Below are positions 51,881 through 61,559 of a stretch of 64,000 nt of DNA, in pieces; position 1 is the first letter of the stretch, and every line of letters starts with the position of its first letter. Under the pieces are notes generated by a model. It ran no database searches and was not told the DNA's origin. It was given only the letters and a program-made list of their open reading frames with translations. Source of the stretch: Gilliamella apicola (lineage in GTDB: Bacteria; Pseudomonadota; Gammaproteobacteria; Enterobacterales; Orbaceae); the NCBI RefSeq assembly GCF_000599985.1, contig NZ_CP007445.1, forward strand, positions 620,001-684,000. Direction: 5' to 3'. A program made the position numbers and the translations under genes.

Positions 51881-52205
51881 AAATAATGTACCGTTGACTG
51901 CTTTTGTAACAACTCATATCCCTAAAAAGTTAAGCTTTGTTTGAACATTTGAAGTTGAACTGGCTGTTTTAATTGTTACCGAATCAAAACAGCTAATTAG
52001 ACCGTTTAATGTCATGTCCAAGACGTTCATCAAAACTGCAGTATGTTCAACAAATATATTCGATAATAAATTATAATAAAAGTTGTATCTGGGATTATTA
52101 AAAAATAGTGTTTTTTAGTTTCTGTTTATTATCAAAATAAACTTACTACTTAACGAATAGCTCAAGAATTATCAGTCATAATAAAATTTAATGGTTATTA
52201 ATTAA

Positions 52206-52430
52206 AATGTTACCGATATAATAAATAGCTTTGAAAGTCTAAAATTAGCAGCATATAAATGTCAAGCAGGTTTGTATACTATTGGATATGGGCATAATAA
52301 AAATGTTAAATATAAAGACATAATCAGTAATTCTCGGGCTGATTTTTTAGTACAAGATATCTATTTTATTGAGTAGTCAATTAGTCAATTGGTTAAAGTA
52401 GAACTAAATTCATATATCCCTGATATACAT
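52206..52430 (+). pseudogene. Decayed GH24 (T4-type) lysozyme
   Basis: In one frame the sequence reads VTDIINSFESLKLAAYKC, AGLYTIGYGH, then VKYKDIISNSRADFLVQDI, an in-frame TAG, and SISQLVKVELN. This follows the GH24 endolysin pattern FEGLRLKAY...TIGYGHT...I...A..LL..D....V..LVKV.LN. The glutamate of FES is the expected catalytic acid. There is no start codon, an internal stop at about 52374, and the C-terminal half is lost. GH24 domains occur in phages and as T6SS effectors; which this was is unclear. Confidence 0.75.
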
Positions 52431-52457
52431 TGCACTTTTAATAACGAAATGACATAC

Positions 52458-52478
52458 ACTCCTGAATATTTTTTACAA
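52458..52478 (+). repeat. Third copy of the dispersed repeat core
   Basis: Identical over 21 bases to the minus strand of the copy at 13668-13695, with the core TCCTGAATATTTTTTACA (52460-52477). It lies about 30 bases after the lysozyme remnant. Confidence 0.65.
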
Positions 52479-53055
52479 AATAAGTTATAACTAACTAATA
52501 TAATTAACTTTTTATATAAAATTTAATTTAATTATTTAATCATACTAAAATTCTATTCACTATCTTATCGATAGTTTAAAAAATAATTTTTATCGTTGTA
52601 CAGTCAGTCATTTTGTCAAAAAGTTTGAGGTTATGGCTATGTTTCAGTCAAAAGAATTTTTTAGATATAACTTTTAATAAAAATTCTTTGCAAAATACTC
52701 AATAAAAAAATCTGAAAAATCTATATTATATAAATCCTTTTTTGATAATTCTTAAGCAATATATTTTAATTATATTTTGTTAATTAATTAATGATATCAG
52801 TAAGTTATCTATCTAATTTAAGTTAAAGGAAATTTCAAAAAAAGGTTGCAAAATATGCAGATTAAGGTATTTTTATACTCTTTTTTAGGTTGTTTTTTAA
52901 CATTAATTCATTAAAGCGTTTTACTTATAATAATAAATTCTAAAATAATCAATTTTTTAGTAAAAAATAACACTAAATAATTATTAATAACAATAAACAC
53001 AGTTCAATAAAGCATAGTCGTATTTGCTATGTATATGAAATATATCGAGGATAAC

Positions 53056-55770
53056 ATGGATAAAGGATTAACCAATCTGATTAGTCAGTTGGGGAATGGT
53101 TTAAGTCGTGGTTTAAAGAATGGTTTGGTTAATGGCGCGGGTCACAATCGTTATACATTAAATATCGAAGATTTACCTGCTGAGGTTTCAATCTTACAGG
53201 TTGAAGGTAATGAACAACTTAACCAGCCTTGGTATTACACTATTACTTTTACCAGCTCAAATAAACATCTTCTTGTCGAGTCATTTCTTAATCAAAATGC
53301 CCGTTTGAGTTTTAACTCGGCGAATTCTAACCATTTAAGTGATATTGCAACGAAAGGACTTGATGCGCTCAATTCTTTAACCTCCGCCAATCCTTTACAA
53401 GCATTAAAACAGTCCGAGCCATTAAAACAGTTAGATAAGTTTACACAATCCAATCCACTCGATTCGCTTAACTCTTTAACGCAACTCAATCCACTTAATT
53501 CCTTAAACTCATTATTATCTCAAGGTGGCTCCCGTACTCTTTATGGTGTGATAACCCAGTTCAATCAATTATCAGTAAGTAATGACGAAGCCCGTTATCA
53601 GGTGGTTTTGTCCTCGCAATTAGCCAAACTGTCATTAAGTCATAACTGTGCTATTTTTCAAAATCAGAGCGTTATCAGTGTGGTTGAAGAGGTATTGCGC
53701 GGTCATGGTTATACCGGGATTGATTATCGTTTAGCACTTAAAGAGCAATACCCTGAGCGTGAATTTATCACCCAGTGGCAAGAGAGTGACCTTGAGTTTA
53801 TTCAAAGACTGCTTGCTGATGTGGGTGTCTATTTCCGATTTGAAACCCATGGTGAACACAATTGTGATGTGATGGTCATCAGTGATTATGAACAAGGTTA
53901 TCAGCAGGTGGCTGATATTGTCTACAAACAACCAAGTGGCACACTGGATAACGGCGTTGAAAGTGTCTGGGATATGACCTTGCACAGTCAAATGGTGGAA
54001 GTTTCGGTACAAGTACAAGATTATAACTACCGAGATGCGCAGGCGAACTTACTGGGTGAAGTTAACAGCCAACTGAAAGATAACACCACTTATGGCACTG
54101 ATTACCGTTATGATGAGCACTATAAAGGGTTAAATAGTAATGGTAACAGCAATAATGGAATTGATAGTGACACCAACAATAATAATGATGGCGATGATGA
54201 AAACAGTGGTGATATCGATACCGACGACAGTAACGGCAATAATAACGATAACAGCAGTGATATTAGCACTAACTCAGGTAACACGAGTAATGGTGTTGAA
54301 AGTGGTGAATGGTATGCCCGCATTCGTCATGAGCGAGCGATTAGTCGTCAAATTCTTATCCGAGGTAAAAGTAATCAGGCCAATTTAGCCCCAGGTCAAC
54401 ATATCCGCATCAAAGGCAGTGCGATTGCCGGAATCGATGAAGGGATAATGATATTAACGGTGCAGGGTCAGGGAAACCGCAGTGATGCTTATGAACTGAG
54501 TTTTACCGCGATACCTTACCAGCCATTAAAACCTTACCGCCCAGAGCCGATTCCTTTCCCAACCATTGATGGCACCTTACCGGCACGGGTAACCAGTCCG
54601 GATAATGACACCTATGGTTATATTGATACACAAGGGCGCTATCGGGTTAAATTTAACTTTGACTTAAAAGAGTGGCGAAACGGTGAAGAGAGTTTATGGC
54701 TAAGACTGGCTAAACCGTATGCCGGCAGTACCTATGGTTTTCACTTTCCACTGATTGACGGCACAGAAGTTGCGGTTGCCTTTACTAACGGTAATCCAGA
54801 CCGACCTTATATTGCACATGCAATGCATGACAGTCAACACCCTGACCATGTGACCACCATAAACAAACATCGTAATGTAATTCGCACACCGGCGAACAAT
54901 AAGTTACGGATGGATGATAAACGCGGACAAGAGCACATCAAGTTAGCGACCGAATATGGTAAAACCCAACTTAACATTGGGCATTTAGTTGACCAAAACA
55001 AAACCCAGCGAGGTGAAGGGTTTGAACTGCGCACCGATGAGTGGGGAGCAATTGCTGCCAATAAAGGCTTATACCTGACCAGTCAGACCGAGCCTAAAGC
55101 ACAGGGTAAACAGCTTGATATGCAAGCTGCCATTACTCAGCTTGAAAATGCACTATCAATTGCCAAAGCCTTACAAAATGCGGCAACCGCCTCTGAAGCC
55201 CATGGTGCAGACACTGACAGTCAAGAACAACTTAAAACAACATTAACCCAGTTAGCCCAAAGTGGTATTCTTGCTTATGCACAAGAGGGCATTGCTTTAA
55301 CCAGTCCTGAAAACATCCAATTGTCCACTTCGAACAGTGTTTCAGTAACCAGTGAAAACCAAACTGACATCAATGCGTTAAAAAACATAACCGTCTCATC
55401 CGGTGAATCCATCGGTCTATTTGCCCATAAATCGGGAATGAAAGTCTTTGCTAACCAAGGGGATGTTGAGGTGCAAGCACAAAATGCCAACCTGAATATG
55501 GCCGCCAAGCAAGATATTAAAATAGATAGTGTTGATGGTGAACTGACGGTTACCGCAAGTGAAGAGCTGACGTTAATGTGTGGTGGTTCATACATCAAAA
55601 TTAGCAGTGCAGGGATTGAACTGGGTACGGCTGATAATGTTTATATAAAAAGTAATGCTATGCAGAAAATGGGGCCGGCACAAAGAAACATTCAACGGGA
55701 ATTACCATCGATATGCAATGGTGTACAACAAGATGAAGCAAATAAGCATGCTATTATTGTGGAAAGATAA
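53056..55770 (+). CDS. vgrG: T6SS spike protein VgrG (TssI), second copy, with two inserts
   Basis: A 904-residue VgrG with the same gp27/gp5/beta-helix layout as the copy at 14089; the OB-fold and following 150 residues are almost identical. It is longer because of two inserts. One, about residues 97-157, has repeats of the type NPLxxL/LNSL within the hub domain. The other, about 358-412, is a low-complexity run of Asn, Asp, Ser, Gly and Thr where the first copy has a short loop. The start at 53056 has GAGG five bases upstream; earlier ATGs at 53029 and 53035 are less likely. The C-terminal tail (CNGVQQDEANKH) differs from copy one. Confidence 0.93.
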   Translation: MDKGLTNLISQLGNGLSRGLKNGLVNGAGHNRYTLNIEDLPAEVSILQVEGNEQLNQPWYYTITFTSSNKHLLVESFLNQNARLSFNSANSNHLSDIATKGLDALNSLTSANPLQALKQSEPLKQLDKFTQSNPLDSLNSLTQLNPLNSLNSLLSQGGSRTLYGVITQFNQLSVSNDEARYQVVLSSQLAKLSLSHNCAIFQNQSVISVVEEVLRGHGYTGIDYRLALKEQYPEREFITQWQESDLEFIQRLLADVGVYFRFETHGEHNCDVMVISDYEQGYQQVADIVYKQPSGTLDNGVESVWDMTLHSQMVEVSVQVQDYNYRDAQANLLGEVNSQLKDNTTYGTDYRYDEHYKGLNSNGNSNNGIDSDTNNNNDGDDENSGDIDTDDSNGNNNDNSSDISTNSGNTSNGVESGEWYARIRHERAISRQILIRGKSNQANLAPGQHIRIKGSAIAGIDEGIMILTVQGQGNRSDAYELSFTAIPYQPLKPYRPEPIPFPTIDGTLPARVTSPDNDTYGYIDTQGRYRVKFNFDLKEWRNGEESLWLRLAKPYAGSTYGFHFPLIDGTEVAVAFTNGNPDRPYIAHAMHDSQHPDHVTTINKHRNVIRTPANNKLRMDDKRGQEHIKLATEYGKTQLNIGHLVDQNKTQRGEGFELRTDEWGAIAANKGLYLTSQTEPKAQGKQLDMQAAITQLENALSIAKALQNAATASEAHGADTDSQEQLKTTLTQLAQSGILAYAQEGIALTSPENIQLSTSNSVSVTSENQTDINALKNITVSSGESIGLFAHKSGMKVFANQGDVEVQAQNANLNMAAKQDIKIDSVDGELTVTASEELTLMCGGSYIKISSAGIELGTADNVYIKSNAMQKMGPAQRNIQRELPSICNGVQQDEANKHAIIVER

Positions 55771-55772
55771 CA

Positions 55773-56612
55773 ATGATTAAAAACATAGCAGAAACAGATA
55801 TTAGTAATATTATAGCTAAGCAAATCAATCGATTTGGCAAGGTATATTTATTAATTGATCCAAAAATTAACGATGATTTTTTCTTTGAACATAATTTTGA
55901 ATTTGAATCAATTGTACCAATTCGAGATAGACAAGATACGGTTTCACAGGATCATGAATGCTTACAGCTATGTACAATAAGGAAAGGAGTAAGTTATGTT
56001 GATCAAGTGATTAGTGAGTTAAAGAGTAATCAATCGGCTGCAATTGCTTTAATTACCTCACCGCATAATATAAAAAGCATACAAAATCACATTAGCAATG
56101 CTATGTTTATGTTATATAAAGCTAAATATTATTTTTTAAGATTTTATGATCCATATGTCTTAAAACATTTAGTAAATATTTTAAATAAAAAGCAATTAAA
56201 TCAATTATTAGGCGTCATTCAATATTGGTACTATTGGCAAAATAGTTATATCGAATTACATCACAAACCAAAATTAATACTGTCAGATATTGATTATGAA
56301 ATAACAACAAATCAATGGCAAAAAATTAATATTGCTCAAGCTTATAACGCTTATGAATATCAAATGATGAGACAACAAAATTCCCCTTTGTCAGACAGTC
56401 AACAAAACACTCTAACACTGATTTTAGAATGGATTTATAAGACTTCATTTGATACCCCAGAACAACAGAAAATGGATTATATTGTTAATCATGTTATGGA
56501 AAAATCTGAGCAATTTTTTCGGAAAACCACCTACAATCAATTTTACAATATAATGAAAAATAATAATATTTATGAAATTAAACAATATTTACAACAATTA
56601 GAGCAGGAATAA
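55773..56612 (+). CDS. DUF4123-type T6SS adaptor, long form
   Basis: A 279-residue protein starting two bases after vgrG. The N-terminal half is a divergent DUF4123 domain: KVYLLIDPK near the start, AAIALITSPHNIKSIQNHI, and KYYFLRFYDPYVLKHLVNIL matching the family's FRFYDPR motif. The C-terminal 110 residues are an extra helical region absent from the 185-residue adaptor of the first island. It probably loads the large effector encoded immediately downstream. Confidence 0.8.
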   Translation: MIKNIAETDISNIIAKQINRFGKVYLLIDPKINDDFFFEHNFEFESIVPIRDRQDTVSQDHECLQLCTIRKGVSYVDQVISELKSNQSAAIALITSPHNIKSIQNHISNAMFMLYKAKYYFLRFYDPYVLKHLVNILNKKQLNQLLGVIQYWYYWQNSYIELHHKPKLILSDIDYEITTNQWQKINIAQAYNAYEYQMMRQQNSPLSDSQQNTLTLILEWIYKTSFDTPEQQKMDYIVNHVMEKSEQFFRKTTYNQFYNIMKNNNIYEIKQYLQQLEQE

Positions 56613-56615
56613 AAT

Positions 56616-59312
56616 ATGTCATCAATGGACAAATTAATTAAATTAATAGCAGCTGCAAAAATTAAGGAGAACGATTCTGGTAGGCGGTGTCCAAAATGTC
56701 AAGAAAAAGAAGGCGATTTAATTGTTCTACCTACTCGGTTATCAGTTAGCGGTTATTTAGCTAAAAACCATATAATAAAAAATAATCTTAAAGCTAATGT
56801 AGAAGTTCCTCCTTTACCAGATTTTGCTCAAGAAATGGTAAAAAATTTACCATTAGAACACTCTAATTATTGTATACAAATGCTTAGGCAAGGTTATTTA
56901 TATGTGCTTGTTGACTATAAAAATGGTAAGAAAGAGTGGCGAGCATTTTCTTCCAGCCCTGAAGGATGTTTAACGGAGTTTGAAAATATTAATACGATAC
57001 CCTCTATACCACCTGATTATAATTGCAATATAGCTACTGACGGAGCGGATGCTTCATATATCAGTTTTAAAAATAGTAAAGATATCTATAAAATTCATTT
57101 TATTTTTAGTCCAAATAAAATAACTAATGAACGGTTAGATTTTTACCTGACTACTCCAGAATTCGAACTAGAAGGTATGACACCAGAGCAAATACGAAGT
57201 GGTCAGAGATCGATAAAAGATGAAGCTTTACTTTCAAATATACTAGAGTTTTCAACGGCAATAGAGATTGCCGAACAAGAAGCTTTTTTGCGCAGTAAAT
57301 TGCCTTATGAATTTAAACTTGGAGAACGGGATAATGCTTACAAACAACTTCAATTAACTCATTACATATATACAAATCGCGCCACTTTTTTTGATAAAGA
57401 TATTCAGAAATATTATGGTCGTTATTTATCACTCTGTAAAAAATTAAACGCTCGCAAAGGTGCGGCAATTGTAGTTAACGATGCGATAGGAATTACACAA
57501 AGTTTAAATAATCGTCGTAACGAAGCACTTGAAAAAAAAATGAAACCCTGGATGGAAGCTAAAGATAATGAAGGGATTTCGAATGAACATCGTCTAATTG
57601 TTAAAAAACAACTTGATGAATTTAAAAAGTCATTTCATGATCGCCGCATAAAACAGTTAATACAGAGTTATTCGAAATCGGTTGAACGGCAAAAAAAACA
57701 GAATAATAAAGCAATGCAAGGCATTTATATTCCTGAAGGTCTTAAAAACCAAAGTAATAAAATACTTGATAAGAGTGAAGAATGGTATAACGAAAATGTG
57801 CAATCTATCTATACAAAAGAGCTAGCAGAGAAAGAGTTTCAAGAAAAATATTGGAGTCGTTTATCACAAGAAAAATTTAATAAATTTGAAAATGATTTTA
57901 AAGAAAAATCAGAACAAGCTGAAAAACTTGCAAAGCTAAGAACTAAAGACTACATAAAATGGTTAAAATCGGAGCAATTGATTAGAGCATTAGATCTTTA
58001 TGATGAAAGTAAAAAACTCGACGGAATTATGTTTCAATTTCAGATGAGTATGTGCCTACATGGCACAAGCAGTTCGTCAGAAATTACCGATATACTTGAC
58101 CAATGGTGGAATGCATCGCAAATTACCCGTGATAACTTAGTTATGCGTACATACCTTTTTAACAATAAAAGTTTAATTGATGACATCAATCAATATTTAG
58201 ATATACAACGATCAATTGCGATAATTGATGCTCCAGAAACAGATGAGACTGATCCCAATGTTAATAAAGCAATTGAACTATTAAATAACCTTACTGAACA
58301 TATTAACACAGTAGGTTCTATTATAGATCAACTAGCAGAACGAGGATTTCCAATAGCAATATTATCCGTGACATTAACAGATTTAGTAAGAAATTTTTTA
58401 AGAATTACTGTATCGAGTGCCGAGGTGCGTCTCCACAATGCTGTGGGGAATCTTATCATAAGCTCGCTTAATCAAACCGCGACTAATATGTATCGTCAGG
58501 GTTATAATATTAATCGTGTAAGATTTTCAGCTGACCCTGTACGAGGGGTTCCGCAACTTGAAAATATTGCACAAGAAAACTTCCGAAATGCTGATTTAGT
58601 CAATACTCGTTTTGCTATCGTGTTACTTGGATTCAGCGCTTACGATTCATACCAAAAAGTTAAAACAGGTCATATGAATAATGCTCGGGAATTAACTGAA
58701 CTCATAACATCAGTAGTGACAAGCATTGCTGCCGGCTTACAGGTATATATAAGCACAATTGAATATAGCATTGGTAACAAACCAAATTCTAAAATTGCAC
58801 ATGTTACTATTAATGCCTTTGGTCGGTTGTTTTTGTGGTCGGCAAGTATATCCACAATAGCTGGGGGGGTAATGGCAGTATTAGATTTTATTGATGGTTA
58901 TGAAACAAGCAAAAAAGATAAGGACATTATTGCCACTGCTTATTTTGCGAGAGGGCTGGCAACTTTGGCGCTTAGTATTGGGCAATTTGTAATTGTACTA
59001 GGTACGCTTGCACCATGGTTAGATAGGATTGTTAGTTATAGTACAGAACGAACCATTTGGGTGAAAATAGCTGATTTGGGGCTTTCAATTGGACGCTTTG
59101 CACTCAGGAATGCCCTTGTTATAGGGAGAATTGTATTTATGGCTTCATTTATTACGTTAATTGCGTCGTGTGTGCTTATTATTATTGATGAGAATGCACT
59201 TCAAAAATGGTTTGATCGCTGCTGTTTTGGCAAGGAACCAGACCGTAAAAAATTTGCAGATTTAACTGAAGAATTAACAACCTGGAATCAAGCTATTACG
59301 GAGACATTATAA
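56616..59312 (+). CDS. VasX-like pore-forming T6SS effector
   Basis: An 898-residue protein. The N-terminal region has CPKC at 25-28 and CIQMLRQGYLYVLVDYKNG near residue 97, the pattern of the VasX N-terminal domain. A long charged helical middle (about 250-480) follows. The C-terminal part has several hydrophobic segments between about 680 and 880 (SVVTSIAAGLQVYI, LFLWSASISTIAGGVMAVLD, LATLALSIGQFVIVLG, VFMASFITLIASCVLIII), then WFDRCCFG. VasX-type effectors insert into and depolarise membranes. There is no gap to the next gene, the first membrane-protein copy, which is the likely immunity factor. Confidence 0.82.
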   Translation: MSSMDKLIKLIAAAKIKENDSGRRCPKCQEKEGDLIVLPTRLSVSGYLAKNHIIKNNLKANVEVPPLPDFAQEMVKNLPLEHSNYCIQMLRQGYLYVLVDYKNGKKEWRAFSSSPEGCLTEFENINTIPSIPPDYNCNIATDGADASYISFKNSKDIYKIHFIFSPNKITNERLDFYLTTPEFELEGMTPEQIRSGQRSIKDEALLSNILEFSTAIEIAEQEAFLRSKLPYEFKLGERDNAYKQLQLTHYIYTNRATFFDKDIQKYYGRYLSLCKKLNARKGAAIVVNDAIGITQSLNNRRNEALEKKMKPWMEAKDNEGISNEHRLIVKKQLDEFKKSFHDRRIKQLIQSYSKSVERQKKQNNKAMQGIYIPEGLKNQSNKILDKSEEWYNENVQSIYTKELAEKEFQEKYWSRLSQEKFNKFENDFKEKSEQAEKLAKLRTKDYIKWLKSEQLIRALDLYDESKKLDGIMFQFQMSMCLHGTSSSSEITDILDQWWNASQITRDNLVMRTYLFNNKSLIDDINQYLDIQRSIAIIDAPETDETDPNVNKAIELLNNLTEHINTVGSIIDQLAERGFPIAILSVTLTDLVRNFLRITVSSAEVRLHNAVGNLIISSLNQTATNMYRQGYNINRVRFSADPVRGVPQLENIAQENFRNADLVNTRFAIVLLGFSAYDSYQKVKTGHMNNARELTELITSVVTSIAAGLQVYISTIEYSIGNKPNSKIAHVTINAFGRLFLWSASISTIAGGVMAVLDFIDGYETSKKDKDIIATAYFARGLATLALSIGQFVIVLGTLAPWLDRIVSYSTERTIWVKIADLGLSIGRFALRNALVIGRIVFMASFITLIASCVLIIIDENALQKWFDRCCFGKEPDRKKFADLTEELTTWNQAITETL

Positions 59313-60413
59313 ATGTATATCGGTGAATATTTATTATGGTTTGGCAACTCCATAAAAAAAGAGACACGAAAAAAATTAGAAATGAGTTATAGCAATAGTG
59401 ATATGAAACTTAGCGAAGTTGAAAAGGATTGGACTAAAGCGTCAGTTAGTAATAACCCAAGAGCCATTGGTCCGTACTATGCCTATAACGATCGCTATCT
59501 CGAGATTCGAGGTGGAATGTTTGAAAATTTTCGAGGGATTGTTACTTGGATAAGTTTATTGATATTTTCTGCTCCTGTATTTAGCATGTTAATGGCATTA
59601 ACAATAGCTTCAAGGCTATATAATCATGAAAGAGGAAATGTTGCTTCTGGTATATTTACAATAATGTTTTTTTTGATAGTTACTTCAATTTTAATATATT
59701 TGTGCATTCGCTATTTCCGTTATGTATATCGATTGGAACTGTTTACCGTACGCCATATACGGGTACGTTTTAATCGGGTAACAAGGCAAGTTTATATTCA
59801 GCGCCCTAAATATTGCGGCGGTACTGTCGTATTTAAATGGGATCATATTATGCCGGGTAACTTTGGTGACAGTGGTTCAGATATGAGTGGCACCAATATG
59901 GTAAATTTAATTGTTTTTCATCCTTATAAAACGGGTTTTCCTATTGCTCACTCAGTCGGGATAGGGAAAAATACCTATAAAGGTCAAGACTATAAAGATG
60001 AATGGGAATTTATTCGCCGTTATATGGAAGATGGCCCAGAAAATTTACCCAAACCAAGACTTAGCACCCATTTACCAATGCCATTTCATGGATTAGGTGG
60101 TCATATCAGCCCGATGATCCACGCTGCAAAAAATTCAAAAAGTATAGTGATGTATCTGTTATTAATCCCGGTATTTTTAATACTATTACCCGTTTACACG
60201 GCAGGTTATTTTATATCGGAATGTTTATGCTGGCAGCCACGTTGGCCAAAGGTGATTAGGCAAGCAGGTAAAAAAGGCAAACCCATACCCAAAGAAACAA
60301 CCTTATCAGACTATCCACCTGACGTGCAAAAAGGCATTTTAGAGAGCCGATTAGAGTGGTGTGTTTTGGATGAAAAAACCGGAAAATACGTTGATTATGG
60401 TAATAGTGATTAA
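59313..60413 (+). CDS. Tandem membrane immunity-like protein, copy 1
   Basis: A 366-residue protein whose ATG directly follows the effector stop; GGAG lies nine bases upstream. Residues 1-75 are soluble (MYIGEYLLWFGNSIKK, RAIGPYYAYNDRYLEIRGG). Two membrane helices lie at about 78-100 and 113-133, a cytosolic or periplasmic domain follows (RHIRVRFNRVTRQVYIQRP, CGGTVVFKWDHI), and a third hydrophobic stretch occurs at about 282-305. It may belong to the DUF6708-type proteins found beside VasX-like effectors; this is from memory. Membrane location suits immunity against a pore-forming toxin. Confidence 0.72.
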   Translation: MYIGEYLLWFGNSIKKETRKKLEMSYSNSDMKLSEVEKDWTKASVSNNPRAIGPYYAYNDRYLEIRGGMFENFRGIVTWISLLIFSAPVFSMLMALTIASRLYNHERGNVASGIFTIMFFLIVTSILIYLCIRYFRYVYRLELFTVRHIRVRFNRVTRQVYIQRPKYCGGTVVFKWDHIMPGNFGDSGSDMSGTNMVNLIVFHPYKTGFPIAHSVGIGKNTYKGQDYKDEWEFIRRYMEDGPENLPKPRLSTHLPMPFHGLGGHISPMIHAAKNSKSIVMYLLLIPVFLILLPVYTAGYFISECLCWQPRWPKVIRQAGKKGKPIPKETTLSDYPPDVQKGILESRLEWCVLDEKTGKYVDYGNSD

Positions 60414-60433
60414 AAAAGGGGATGTAAAGGTTA

Positions 60434-61540
60434 ATGTATATCGGTGAATATTTATTATGGTTTGGCAACTCCATAAAAAAAGAGACACGAAAAAAATTAG
60501 AAATAAGTTATAGCAGTAGTGATATGAAACTCAGCGAAGTTGAAAAGGATTGGACTAAAGCGTCAGTTAGTAATAACCCAAGAGCCATTGGTCCATACTA
60601 TGCCTATAACGATCGCTATCTCGAGATTCGTGGTGGAATGTTTGAAAATTTTAGAGGGATTCTCACTTGGATTTCTCTGCTCATATTTTTAATTCCTATA
60701 ACTAGTAGCTTTTATGTACTTATAATATTTTTTAAAATAAATAACAATCAATGGGACGCCGATAAAATTGGTTCTGGAATTTTCGCTATGATTATTTTTG
60801 CCATTATATCATTGATTCTTATTTATTTATATATCAGATATTTCCGTTATGTTTATCGATTGGAACTGTTTACCATACGCCATATACGGGTACGGTTTAA
60901 TCGGGTAACAAGGCAAGTTTATATTCAGCGCCCTAAATATTGCGGCGGTACCGTCGTATTTAAATGGGATCATATTATGCCGGGTAACTTTGGCGACAGC
61001 GATTCGGATATGAGTGGCACCAATATGGTGAATTTAATTGTTTTTCATCCTTATAAAACGGGTTTTCCTATTGCTCACTCAGTCGGGATAGGTAAAAATA
61101 CCTATAAAGGTCAAGACTATAAAGATGAATGGGAATTTATTCGCCGTTATATGGAAGATGGCCCAGAAAATTTACCCAAACCAAGACTTAGCACCCATTT
61201 ACCAATGCCATTTCATGGATTAGGTGGCCATATCAGCCCGATGATCCACGCTGCAAAAAATTCAAAAAGTATAGTGATGTATCTGTTATTAATCCCGGTA
61301 TTTTTAATACTATTACCCGTTTATACAGCAGGTTATTTTATATCGGAATGTTTATGCTGGCAGCCACGTTGGCCAAAGGTGATTAGGCAAGCAGGTAAAA
61401 AAGGCAAACCCATACCCAAAGAAACAACCTTATCAGACTATCCACCTGACGTACAAAAAGGCATTTTAGAGAGTCGATTAGAGTGGTGCGTTTTGGATGA
61501 AAAAACCGGGAAATACGTTGATTATGGTAATAGTGATTAA
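60434..61540 (+). CDS. Tandem membrane immunity-like protein, copy 2
   Basis: A 368-residue paralogue. Outside residues 76-134 it differs from copy 1 at only a handful of positions (for example DSDSD for DSGSD). Within that window the helical hairpin is largely different: LIFLIPITSSFYVLIIFFKI, then NNNQWDADKIGSGIFAMIIF. The 20-base spacer before it is repeated, with small changes, between all copies. Confidence 0.72.
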   Translation: MYIGEYLLWFGNSIKKETRKKLEISYSSSDMKLSEVEKDWTKASVSNNPRAIGPYYAYNDRYLEIRGGMFENFRGILTWISLLIFLIPITSSFYVLIIFFKINNNQWDADKIGSGIFAMIIFAIISLILIYLYIRYFRYVYRLELFTIRHIRVRFNRVTRQVYIQRPKYCGGTVVFKWDHIMPGNFGDSDSDMSGTNMVNLIVFHPYKTGFPIAHSVGIGKNTYKGQDYKDEWEFIRRYMEDGPENLPKPRLSTHLPMPFHGLGGHISPMIHAAKNSKSIVMYLLLIPVFLILLPVYTAGYFISECLCWQPRWPKVIRQAGKKGKPIPKETTLSDYPPDVQKGILESRLEWCVLDEKTGKYVDYGNSD

Positions 61541-61559
61541 AAAAGGAATGTAAAAATTA

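Larger units (their letters stand above)
51826..53055. other. Gene-poor 1.2-kb region before the second VgrG island
   Basis: It contains a minus-strand terminator-like hairpin (51864-51880), a possible minus-strand coding remnant (51910-52050), a decayed GH24 lysozyme (52206-52430) and the third copy of the dispersed repeat (52458-52478). The last 550 bases are very AT-rich and should include the vgrG promoter. No intact gene is visible. Confidence 0.6.

Noticed and set aside
54120..54323. Leu/Ser-rich minus-strand frame resembling a membrane peptide
   Set aside because: It is the complement of the Asn/Asp-rich insert in VgrG; the hydrophobic look is an artefact of the repeat codons.
60256..60474. 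72-codon minus-strand frame repeated identically at 62503-62721
   Set aside because: It recurs only because it is the reverse of the tandem immunity gene junctions; it has no independent support.
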